This document shows positions 51,601-62,718 of a DNA stretch of 64,000 nucleotides, in pieces. The position numbers and the translations under genes are program-made. The notes under the pieces are model-generated. The model had not been told where the DNA came from. It did no database searches and saw nothing but the letters and a program-made list of their open reading frames with translations. Source of the stretch: Byssochlamys sp. IMV 00236 (taxonomy: Eukaryota > Ascomycota > Eurotiomycetes > Eurotiales > Thermoascaceae); NCBI GenBank assembly GCA_001931875.2, contig MSJH02000796.1:1-64000 (forward strand), written 5' to 3'. Each line of letters begins with the position of its first letter. Position 1 is the stretch's first letter.

Positions 51601-53350
51601 TTACTAATATATTATAATAAAATACTTAATTTAATAAAAAGGCTAAAGACTAAAATATAATATATAATATAATATTAATAATTTTAATAACGCGCTAAAG
51701 CTAATAAAAGAATATAAAGATAAAATTATTAATAGTTCTTTATATTTACTATTAAAAAAGAAATTATTAACTTATTTAACTAATATTAGTAATACTTTAC
51801 TTACTTTACTCTTATACTATACTTATAGCTAACTCTAGTAAAGTATTAGCTTAACTTCTCTTATTTAATATAAACTACTACTTATTCTATATTATTATTA
51901 AATATTAATATATTAATAAATATCTTTATTCTTAATAATAAGAATAAAGGCTATATTATAATTATATAATTAAATATATAATTAATAAAATAACTTACTC
52001 TATAAAAAAGATTAAAACTTTATTATAATATTTAAGCAGGAGAAATATTATAAGATTATAAGGCTAAGTAAAAATAGTAGTTCTTAGACTTAATAAAATA
52101 CTTAGTATTAATATACTTAATACGCGCTACTATAATAATATTAATATAGTTAAATAATATTTTAGAATTCTATTAATAAATTAAAGTATATTATTAATAT
52201 ATCTTTAAAAAAGAATATTACTATATTATAATAGTAGAAAAACTTAATATTAGCGCTAATAATAGCTATAATAATATTTATTACGCTAATAATAAAATAA
52301 GTAATAATAAAAAATAAGTAATAATAAAGAAATTAATAATAATAAAGAAATTAATAATAATAAAGAAATTAATAATAATAAAGAAATTAATAATAATAAA
52401 GAGATAAGTAATAATAAAGAAATAAATAAAGCAGCTATAAAGATATTAGCTTTACTTTTACCTTTAAATATCTTTAATAAGATTTACTCCTTTAATAATA
52501 AAGTAGTTAATAATATTTATAATAATAACTACTTTATTAATAATAAAGTAATTAACTTAACTATAGCTATATTAAAACTATAGTTAGAGAAAATAATAAA
52601 TAAAGAAATATATAGTAATCTTATATTAAAAAAATAAGGAAACTTAGCTATTTTTAATATCTTAAGAGATTACTATAGTAATATTATTTAATTAAAATAA
52701 TATTAAGTATTCTTATAGTTATAACTATATTTTATTTTTATATCTATAACTTAAGTTTATAAACTAGTACTTAAATACTTTACTTTAATAAAGCCTTAAG
52801 AATTACTTATAGTAGTAATAAGAATTCTTATTAATAAAGCTAGGGAAAAATATTTTAATAAGAGTAAATAGCTATATTAATAAGAATTATTAGTACTACT
52901 ATATATTATAATACCTCTAGGATTTACTTAATAGCAGGAGAATTAGCTATATTACTTAATAGATAAAAATTATTAATTTATTAAATATAATAATATTATC
53001 TTTTTCTTAGCCTATTATTTTTATAATAGCTTATTAAATCTAGTATAATAGTTATACTAAGACTATATCTATATACTCTAAGTTTAAAAGATTATATTTA
53101 ACTAAAAATATTAGAAATAAAAGCAGAATTAAATTAAATAAAAATAAATAATATTTATAAATAATTAAGGTAATAATATAACCTGCTAGCTAGCAGATAC
53201 TACTTAAGCTAATACTTTAAGTATATTAAGAGATAATACTTTTATATTAGAGAAATAAGATAGATATATTTAATTATTTTAGTATTTATATTTAGTAGTA
53301 TTTTACTATTAACGCGAACGCTATCTTTATTTAAAGAAAGAGAGATATTT
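51601..53350 (+). pseudogene. Gypsy-3 extra 3' coding region
   Basis: Beyond integrase, a frame from about 52390 to 53150 is unusually readable, with only TAA/TAG stops, for example LIVVIRILINKAREKYFN and LLVLLYIIIPLGF. It is preceded by six tandem 18-bp units (52322-52430). I do not recognise the protein. Gypsy elements normally end near the integrase chromodomain, so this is either an additional gene or a long C-terminal extension. Confidence 0.45.
52322..52430 (+). repeat. 18-bp coding-type tandem repeat
   Basis: Unit aaagaaattaataataat, about six copies, the last with g/a changes. In the frame of the downstream protein it encodes Lys-Glu-Ile-Asn-Asn-Asn repeats. Confidence 0.85.
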
Positions 53351-53500
53351 TATTATAGATATAGCTTTATTATAATTATATTACCTATTTAATAGTAATA
53401 GTATTAAATTACCTTAGTAGCTATTTAGTAGTAATATCCCCCTAGTTTAAAGTAATTAACCTTCTTATCTCTTATATCTTTATAGCTACGCCTAGTTATA
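53351..53500 (+). repeat. Gypsy-3 3' LTR
   Basis: 150 bp matching 44616-44765, followed by TSD copy gctaa. Confidence 0.92.
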
Positions 53501-53505
53501 GCTAA

Positions 53506-55966
53506 ACTCTTTAATATAGGATTTTTTATAATTATAGAAGTTAATAGATTATTAGGATTTTTAAAGAATATAATATCTTTAAAGTATTTAATCTTACTTA
53601 TTTTAAGGGTTTAAATCTTATAAATATAACTATTATCTTTTTTATATTTAATTAAGTAATTAACTTAAGTATAAGATATTATTTTAAATTCCTGTTTCTT
53701 ATCTTCTTTAAGTATATAGAGATATACTTAATAGCCCTAAACTTATAAATACTTTAAAGAAGAGTTTTTATTTAATATATTAAAATATCTCCTCTATTTT
53801 ATAATAAGAGATTTAATCTTATTCTTTTATAGTAATCTATTTGCAATATAAGTAATAGTCTTAATTATAAATAGCTAGAGATTTTCTAGAAGTCTTAAAG
53901 CTATTATTATTATATATACTAATAAGTTAAAATATCTTTTATAATATTTTAAAGTACTATTATTCTCTAGAGTTTATAGAGATATTAGTTTAACCTTTAG
54001 TTCTTTAACTTTAGCCTAAAATTTAAAGTTTAAGAATTCTCTATTACTATCTATTTTTTAATATTATAAGTAATAGCTTATTAATAAGATATTATTAATT
54101 CCTTTAATAAAGGAAATTATATACTTTAAAGCTTTATCTTTTGATTTTAATATATAAATAAATTATATTCTTATAGTACTATTTATAATAATAAGATAAT
54201 TAGTATATCTTTAAACTCTTAATAGCTTTATAGGCTAAGTATTTATATAAAAGAATTTTACTAAGTATAATATGCGAGGCTAAAGATCTTTAAATACTAG
54301 TTGCTTTACCTTTATTATATAATATACTTTATAGTAAAAGTTTATATCTTTAATAAGCTAAATAGTTATAGGGTTTAATTTAATAATAGCTTTAAGCTTT
54401 ATAGCTTTAATATACCTTAATCTCTTATATAGAAGTTTTAATAATATTACTAATATAGCTATTTACTTATAAAGCTTAAGCTATAAGATATCTTTATTCT
54501 TATATATATATTTAATAATCTAATTAATATCTATATTTATTAATTTATTATTTTAAGAGTTATACTATATTTTATATAATATTTTATTTTAAATTATAAA
54601 GAATAGATAGTATTTTTACTTTAGTATATATAAAGCGTAAATAAAGATATTATTTATATAATTATATTTATATTATTACTTTTCTTTATTAATAAAGTCT
54701 TTATATTTAATAAACTAAGACTTATTATTATATATATTCTTATATACTCTTAAGTTTACTATTTAATTAATAGGTAAAATAAGTATTATTAAAACTACTA
54801 TACTTATAAAGCTATTAAAATCTTTTTTCTTATTATCTTATTTCTATAGATTAAAGGTAATTTTTTCTTTAATTTAGCAGAGTTTAAATACCCCTTAATA
54901 GGCGCTATTAATTAGAGATTTTATCCTTAAAGTAATAGTAATTTATAGAGTTATATTTAAATATATAATAATATCTGTATTTACCTTTAAAATATAGCTT
55001 CTTCTTATATATTTTATAAGCGAAGTTTAAAGAGTCTTTACTTAAAGGTAAACCCTTTAATAGTTTATTTAACTATTTAATCTTTTAGGTAAAAGTCTTA
55101 TTTATAAATATAGCTAAAACTATTTAAATACTCTTATAGAATTTAGCTTAATTAATAGCTTTAAAGCTAAATTACTAAAATTTCTCTATTATTATATTAA
55201 TTAGAGATTTAATTTATTAAGCTTACTTAATATAATAGGAGTTAGTTTAAGCTAATATTTTAAATTTAAGCTATTTAAGTATTAGTATTACTATATTAAA
55301 GGGTAAAAGAGTTAAGCTTATATTATTTAATTTTATTATATAATCTCTAAATTTAATAATATATTATTTAATTATTCTATATTAAGATTAATTATAATAA
55401 TAGCTTATTAAAATATAAAGAGTTTACTTAAAGCTAAGCTATAGTTAATAATCTTTTTAATTATTTTAATATATTTATCTATATAAATTAGCTTATTAAG
55501 TATAATTCTAATAATTTTAATTAGCTTATAATTTCTCTAACTGCTAATCTAGCTCTTTATTATTAAGTTAAGCTTTCTCTATATTTTATAGACTTTAGCT
55601 TTATTTTAAAGTATAAGTCTTCTAATAAATATATTAATTAAGTTCTTATAGTCTATAGTTTTAAAGACTTTCTTAATTAACTAAAGCTAATTATTTAAAA
55701 TTATTATCGTTAATTAATTATTTAGCTATTATAAGTATTTTATTTTATATAGTCTTTAGCAGCTTTAATTCTTAATAAGTTATAATTATTAAAGCTATTA
55801 AAGAGATTAATATTAAAAATAAAGTTATTATCTTAGAGAATTAATTTATTTAATAGTAAAGGTTTATTAATTTAACTTCTTATTATAAGTATAATTTAAT
55901 TAAAGCTTTTAATTAAATTAAAGCTTTAAAGTATTTAACTCGTCTATTTAAAATAATAATAAGGCT
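53506..55966 (-). pseudogene. Copia-3 gag and N-terminal pol
   Basis: The 5' part of copia-3 read on the minus strand. From about 55500 down to 54900 the frame is gag: SKLFIF, then NNILLNLEI and KIKQLNKLLKGLPLSKDSL-like sequence. A zinc knuckle at about 55000-54950 reads KYRYYYIFKYNSINYYYFKDK for CxxCxxxGHxxxxC, with its Cys and His changed to Tyr. Left of about 54800 lies the protease/integrase part, where I see only AT-rich frames. It ends at the gypsy-3 insertion and continues at 44615. Confidence 0.7.
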
Positions 55967-55983
55967 AAGCTAAGCTTATAATC
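55967..55983 (-). promoter_or_regulatory. Copia-3 primer binding site
   Basis: On the minus strand gattataagcttagctt directly follows the 5' LTR. It is the same initiator tRNA-Met anticodon-arm complement seen in copia-1 and copia-2, which supports both the orientation and the LTR boundary. Confidence 0.65.
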
Positions 55984-56120
55984 TCTTAAAGCTAATAAAA
56001 ATACTTAATTAAAGAACTATTTAAGAGCTAAGCTAAATTAATTTATTTAGCTATTACTTTACTAATTAAGCTAGCTACTAGTATAAGTAACTATTACTAG
56101 AGCTTTTAAAGATATTAAAA
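55984..56120 (-). repeat. Copia-3 5' LTR (right end)
   Basis: 137 bp, matching 12479-12614; TSD copy agtta at 56121-56125. It is the most mutated of the three copies of this LTR in the window (its gggcgac-type core has become taagtaac). Confidence 0.88.
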
Positions 56121-56125
56121 AGTTA

Positions 56126-57271
56126 CTTTTATTTTAATTGCTAAGAATTTTAATATTTATTTACTTTAAAAATATACTAATTAACTATATGCTAAAATAA
56201 GTATTATTTAAAAATATATATTTAAAAAGTTATTTAAGTATAAGATACTTTATAAATATTAATAAGAACTTTATAAAGTACTTTTTTTCTCTACTATAAT
56301 TCTAAGGCTATTTCTTTACTTAATTTTATTTTTTAGCTATAGTTATAAATAGTCTTTTTTTAATATAAACTTTAATTTTTAAGCTTTTATTAGTCTTAAT
56401 ATACTTTTATTAAATATTAATAATTTATTAAATTCTTAATAAGTTCTTAAGTATTTTTAAGATATTATATTCTTTTTATTTTATTAGGTATTATATTTAT
56501 TAACTTTTTTTTTATTTAAGATTTTTTAACTTTATATTTCTCTTCTATAGTTTTAATTCCTTTATATTATATTTAAGTATTTTATAATACTAGTTTTAAT
56601 AATAAGATATAGAAATTAAGTATATTCTTATACTATTTAGAAGTTTTAATTTATAATTAATTAGTCCGATTTTCTCTTTAATTATATATAGTTTAATTTT
56701 TTTACTATTTAATTTATTACTTAGTTATTTTACTTTAATATTTCTATATAGTAAATATTTTTTTTCTCTCTTTTTAAGTTAGGTTCTTTTTAATATATCT
56801 TATTAAAGTAAATTACTATTTTAAAGTTTATAAATTTAATATCTTTTTATAGTTATTTATATAATATTTATAGCTATATAATTTTCTTTTCCGCCTTATA
56901 ATTTATTTCTTATATTTCTCTTAATTTACTGCTAAATTTAAGATTATATTTAAAATTAATATGAAATATTATTTCTTTAATTATTATATTAATTAAGTTA
57001 TTATATATAAATTATACTATAAGTAATAACTTAATTTAATTACTTAATTATAATTTATATAGTTTTATAAATATTATTTAATTATTTAATTTATTCTTTT
57101 TATTTATCTATTTATCTGTAAATAATAAGCTATACTAAGTCTATATTTAATACTAGTTATATCTATTAATATCTCCTATAATTTTAATATAAACTATAGA
57201 TTTTTATTTATTATTATTTTCCTTAATATTATTATAGTAATAGCGTAAGAAATAAGTTACTTAAGAAAATT
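56126..57271 (-). pseudogene. Gypsy integrase C-terminus with chromodomain
   Basis: Minus-strand remnant. From the right: KQINKKNKLNN near 57120 for TDGQTERxNQ; FIYNNLINIIIKEIIFHINF near 56990 for FAYNxSxHxxTxxxPFxxxxG; RREM/QLQILYKQLQKDIKF for the coiled segment after the core; NLKRERK near 56770 for LKxGxKV; and LINYKLKLLNSIRIY at about 56690 for GPxxYxLxLPxxxxIHPVFH. The frame then carries a chromodomain-like stretch (about 56580-56420). It is a different gypsy branch from the integrase of gypsy-1. Its upstream part is cut off by the insertion at 57272. How it joins gypsy-1 across copia-3 (at 12473/56126) is unclear. Confidence 0.7.
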
Positions 57272-60200
57272 TACTAGCTAATACTTACTTAATCTAGAAG
57301 AGTAAGGCTTAAGCTCTTTTAAATTATATAAGAAATTATATAATCTTATAAAAATATCTTTAATATATAACTTAATTTAGATTTAAGCCCTTTAAGCTAT
57401 ATTTTATTTATTAAGCTTACTTATAATAACTTATTTTAATTTAAATTAATTAGATAGAGATTTTATAGCTAATTTTAGTATTAACTATTTTACTCTATTT
57501 ATTCTAACTTACTTCTTAAGCCTATATTTTAATATTATATAGCTTTTATTTAAAAGTTAATATTATTAATAATACTTATTTTAATTCTCTTATTTTTATT
57601 AACTACTTTAAATAAGTTTATTAAATATATTATTACTAGCTATAAGCTAAAATAATATAAATATTATTATTTAATATATAAATATATTAGTAAAGCTAAG
57701 ACTATTATAAATAAGATAAATTATTAAGTTAAAATATACTTTTAAAAGCTTTAATAAGAATTTATTACTATTTAATAAAGACTTAAATAAAAGTAATTAA
57801 ACTTAAGGCTATTTAATAATATTAAAAGATTTAACTTAAAAAAAAGAATAATAGTATATTTAGGCTATCTTTAAAAGAGATTAAGCTTATTATATAATTA
57901 TACCTATTATAAATATACCTTTATTAAAAATACTTAAGATATTTATTATTATATTCTCTTTTACTCTTAGATTTTTAAAGTAATTTCTAAACTTAAATAA
58001 GTTTAAAAATAATTAAAAGAATCTTTAATATTTTATAGCTTAAATTTAAAGAAAGATAATAATTAATTAAAATAAATTTTTAACTCTTTAAAGCTATATA
58101 GCTTATATAATTAATTATTTAAAGAGCGCGCTCTATATTTAAGTATTACCTTATATTAAGAATAAGACTTATACTCTTAGTAACTATTAAAATATTAATA
58201 AATTATTTAACCTTTATTAAATTAATAAAGAATTTAAAACCTTTTTTACTAAGTTTTAATACTTAGTATTAAAAGAAAAAATACTTAAAAGAATATTATT
58301 TATCTTACTTAAATAAGCTATTAATTAAGAATTTTAAGAAATATTATTATATAGTTAACCTTTAAGTTATAAATATTATTAATTTACTAAATTCTTATAA
58401 GACTTTAAGAATTATTATTATTAATATATTATAAACTAATTTCTTATTATAAGAATTTATACTATTATTTTAAAATTTATTTAATATATTTAATCTCTCT
58501 TATTTATTTTAAACTTTATTCTTATTATAAAAATTAATAATTAGCCTTAAAGAAACTTAATATAAAAAGATAAGCTAGCCTTAATATAGTAATATAATTT
58601 TATAAACTTAAGTATATTTAAATACTTAAGTAAAAAAGAATATAGCTTATTATATTATAAAATTAATACTTACTTTTATTATTATTCTTTAAAATATTAT
58701 ATTAAAAACTATTTATATTTTAATAACTATAAGAAGATTTAAACTATAGCTATATATAAATTTTACTCTTAGACTTTTTAAGCAATATAATTCTTAAACT
58801 TATATAGTTTATCCTTTAATTAATTTTTAATAAAAGAAGTAAGCCTAGATTAAATTATAGCTAAGCTTAAAAATTATATATTATTTAAATCTTTATTACT
58901 ATTATTTATAGAATTAATCTTAAAAAATATTTATAATAATTAAAATTAATAATATTATCTATAATATTAGAAAAGAAAAAAGAAAAAATCTATTTATTAA
59001 TTTATACCTTACTTAATATTAGAGTTAAAGGATAAAGATTTATAAATTAAGAATAAGCTAAGAATTAAAAGTTAAAGCTTATTCTCTTAAAAAACTTAAT
59101 TATCTTATATATATTTAATAGAAGAGAACTAGAGAATAAAAAGATTATATATTATATTTAAATAAATATAAGAATTAAAAACTATTTTAAGAAAGATATT
59201 AAGTTCTATATTATTTAACTAATATATTATTTTATTATCTTAAGACTTCTTTAGCTAAAGTATTATAATTTATTATTTATAATATTACTTTTAATAATAA
59301 CTATTATTAGAAAAATTATAATATATTCTTAAAGCTAATTAAGATATTTATCTTATATAATATTTCTTTAAAAGCTTTATCTTAATACTTATCTTTAAGA
59401 TCTAAAAAATTAGAAAAGAGAAATATAGTCTTTATTTTTTTAGCCGCTTATTTTACTTATATTTAAAGAAATATTTAAATATTTATAATTACTCTAAAAG
59501 ACCTAGATATTATTTTAAAGATTAAATAAGTTTAAGAAGAAGATTTTATTTATTTATTACTTAAAAAATTTAAAAATTATATTAATATCTTTTCTCTTAA
59601 AAAGGCTAAGTATTTATTATTATATTATTCTTATAATTATAATATTAAGCTATTAGAGAAGAAGTTACTTCTCTTTAAATCTCTATATATTATATCTTAA
59701 AATAAATTAAAGATTTTAAAAGAATAAATTAAAAAAAAAATTTAAAAAAGAATTTATTTACTTAAGTTTCTTATTTATTAAAAAGCTTAATAGAGAAATA
59801 TAAATCTATATAAATTATTAAGCCTTAAATATAATAACTATTAAAAATTAATATTTTTTACCTTTAATAAAAGAGACTTTAAATAACTTAAAAGAAATAA
59901 AGTATTTTATAAAGATTAATATTATTTCTATATTTAATAATCTTTATATTAAGAAAAGATAAAAATATTTAATTACTTTCTATACTTAACTTAGCTTATT
60001 TAAATTATTAATAATACCATTTAACTTAATAAAAGTATTAATAATATTTTAATAGTTTATTAATAATATCTTATAAGATTATTTTAATATCTTTTATATT
60101 ATATACTTTAATAATATTTTAATATATAATATAACTTATTCTAAATATATTTAATATATTTATATTATTCTATAGAAACTATATAAAGTAAGCTTATATA

Positions 60201-60275
60201 TAAAAATTTAAAAGTATAAGTTTATTATTCTTAAGACTAAATTCTTAAGTATTATTATTAGCTAAGTAATATAAT
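57272..60275 (+). pseudogene. Gypsy-4, truncated: gag, protease region and RT
   Basis: A plus-strand gypsy fragment. Gag at about 58200-58440: FKTFFTKFQYLVLKEKIL (stops read as Gln) for the retrotransposon-gag 'FxxxFxxLAxEGxI' region, then LLYSQPLSYKYYQFTKFL. RT: YLLKFLIY near 59760; [18 protein letters not shown] at about 59912 for the (K)YFTKLDLRxAYNxIRI motif; LLIIPFNLIKVLIIF near 60010 for LVMPFGLTNAPATF; and IIYFNNILIYN near 60100 for xxYLDDILIYS with Asp to Asn. The reading stops after TKFLSIIIS (about 60265), before RNase H, so the copy is truncated or cut. Its left 1.2 kb is repeated at 62719-64000. No LTR pair was found. Confidence 0.7.
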
Positions 60276-61679
60276 ATAAGAGATAAAGAAGCTATTCTTC
60301 TATTAGCTATATAAAGAAGTAACTATATAGCTAAGTTATTAGCCTAAGGCTTCTATACCTTATACCTTTATACTTTATTAAAGTAATAGGTAAGTAAGTA
60401 AATAATATTAAAATAGTATTATATACTTATATTTATATTAATATACTCTCTTTAAAAAAATATTATTATCCTTAATAATAGAGTATAGAAATATATATAT
60501 AGATATAATATAAGATATAATTAAATATTCTTATAGTTTATTTTCTCTTACGCTTAATTTATAGTAATTAATATTATTTATAAAATTACTTATACTTTTA
60601 TAGTTTAGCTAGTAATTTAAGATATTAATTATATTTTTAAATAAATTCTTAAGTATTAGCTAAGTCTTTAAGATAATATTATATATTATAATAAGTATTA
60701 TATTTCTTTTAATAGATTAAATACTTAATAATAATTTTACTTTAAACTTACTAAATATAATAATTAAATAATATCTTAATCTTATAATAACTAATATTAA
60801 TATTCTTTATATTAATATATAGCGGTAAAATATTATCGAAGAGTATAAGATATTTAAAAAGATTATTTATATAATATAGCTTTAAATAAATAATAGAGAA
60901 AATATTATAATATTTCTAATAAGCTAAAATATTTAGCTAATATATAAAATATTTAATCCTATACTTAATTATAAGTAGTTTTATATATTAAACTAATAAC
61001 TTTCTTTTAAGAATAACTATATTAAAAATATTATATCTATAATATAACCTTAGTAAGACTTTATTATTAGAGATAAAATAAATTAGCTAGTAATTTTTAT
61101 TATATATATATTTAGTATTTATAATAATTAAGTAAAATACTTTATATATATTAAGTTATAAAATAAAGTCTTAGATTTCTTTATTATAGAGATTTATAAT
61201 ATTACTTAATTAAATACTATATATTAAGTTATATAGAGATCTTATTATAATAGATAATAAGTTAAAGTTTAATATTAGTTATATTAATAGTAAAACCTTA
61301 AGCTAAGCTATAATATCTTTTAAAATAGCTAAATAATACTATAGAATAATTTTAGCTATTTAATTTATTTATTCTAACTATTTATTTATTTATAGGTAAT
61401 ATACTATTAAATAGAGTAATTTAATATTAAAATACTTAAATAAGCCTTTCTATAGATTTAATAAAAACTTTAAATTATAATTTAATAGAATTATTAATAA
61501 AATACTTTAATTATTAATTTAAAGTTATTTAAGTAATATTAATACTTAGTCTTTAGCTATTTATATATTTTACCCTAATATAAATATAATTTACTTTATA
61601 AATTTATAAATAATAGTTAAGATTTAATTATATAGCTTTATATTTAATAATCTTATAATAAAGTTATAATAATTATATA
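60276..61679. other. Unassigned AT-rich segment
   Basis: About 1.4 kb between the gypsy-4 RT and the inverted gypsy-1 copy. Both strands give broken Ile/Lys/Tyr/Gln-rich frames with RIP-type stops; the minus strand is somewhat more protein-like (for example SIIKKSKTLFYNLIY, which could be part of an integrase). No LTR, TIR or motif is convincing. Confidence 0.4.
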
Positions 61680-62690
61680 AAAATAAATATTTAATATAAG
61701 AATAAGCTAATAGCTACTATAAGGTATATAATAATATATTTAATTTATTTAATATAAATAGTAATACTTAATATATATTTTAACTTATTTTATAAGTTTA
61801 TAAATTATAAAATTATAAATATTAATAATTATCTAGTAATACTTAAAGTATCTTATACTATTATAAGCTATTTTAAAAATATTCTTAAGGACTAACTATA
61901 ATATATAAAGATATTATATATTATTAATATTAATTATATAAAGGAGTTTATTATAAATTATAAAAAAGAAATATATAAAATTTATATTATTCTATAATAT
62001 AGTAAAGACCTTAAATTAATAAAAATTAGTTTTATAGCTTTTCTCTAATTAAGTTTTAAATATCTCTAATAATTTAATAAGAGTTATATTATATTATAGC
62101 TTATTCTTAGTATTATTAATATATATAGTCTTAAAAAATATAATAGCTAAATAATATTTAATATTCTTTAGTATAAAAGTATTTAATTTAATAAAGAGTA
62201 ATTTAAGATATAATAGAGCATTTATAATAATATTATTATATCTTAGCTTATATATAAATATAAGGTTAAATCTCTATATATATTATAATATTAAGATAAG
62301 ATATAAATTAATTTAATTTATAAATATTAATTAAAGAAATATTTACTTAGTAATTATAATTATAATACTATAGTTTATAAAAATAATTAATAATATTTAA
62401 TAAGCTTTAATAATATAGTATATCTTATATAGTATTTATATTAAATATACTATCTTTATTTCTATTAGCTAATATTTTTTTTTAACTATATTAAGCTACT
62501 TTAAGAAAAATATAATTAGCTAAATTTTTAATTAGTTAAATATAGCTTTAGAAGATTTATAAACTATTAAAAGATAGTAATTATTTAATTAAGCTTTAAT
62601 ATTATTATAAAGATAATATAATATAATATTAAAGCTAAAGATACTAGTATTAATATTAAAGTAAAGCTAATACTTTAAGTTTATTATAGT
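61680..62690 (-). pseudogene. Gypsy-1-family RNase H and integrase start, inverted copy
   Basis: The reverse complement of this segment aligns throughout with gypsy-1 from about 11275 to 12290, sharing long blocks such as actttaatattaatactag (at 11298 in gypsy-1) and the RNase H and zinc-region motifs described there. Similarity stops abruptly near 61680, at the position equivalent to about 12285, and on the other side near 62690, where gypsy-5 begins. It is therefore a fragment of a second gypsy-1-type element in the opposite orientation. Confidence 0.8.
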
Positions 62691-62718
62691 ACTAGTATAG
62701 AGGATAGGATAATTAACT

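Larger units (their letters stand above)
44616..53500 (+). mobile_element. Gypsy-3, a Ty3/gypsy element with short LTRs
   Basis: 8885 bp with LTRs of exactly 150 bp (44616-44765 and 53351-53500) and a perfect 5-bp TSD, gctaa, at 44611-44615 and 53501-53505. A purine run, aaagaaagagaga, just before the right LTR fits a plus-strand polypurine tract. The interior reads gag, RT, RNase H and integrase on the plus strand, with about 1.7 kb of further coding-like sequence after integrase. It lies in copia-3 in the opposite orientation. Confidence 0.92.
12479..56120 (-). mobile_element. Copia-3, a Ty1/copia element split into four pieces by nested insertions
   Basis: The LTRs at 12479-12614 (136 bp) and 55984-56120 (137 bp) match each other, and agtta occurs just outside them at 12474-12478 and 56121-56125. 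Removing copia-1, gypsy-2 and gypsy-3 with their TSD copies leaves about 4.9 kb: 12479-13885, 28478-28646, 43891-44615 and 53506-56120. On the minus strand this reads gag, (integrase), reverse transcriptase, RNase H in that order, as expected for copia. A tRNA-type primer binding site abuts the 5' LTR. The pieces rejoin in a continuous RT region, which confirms the reconstruction. Confidence 0.9.

Noticed and set aside
52322..52430. Regular 18-bp repeats as a CRISPR array
   Set aside because: The units are directly contiguous with no spacers, and the region is inside a eukaryotic retrotransposon.
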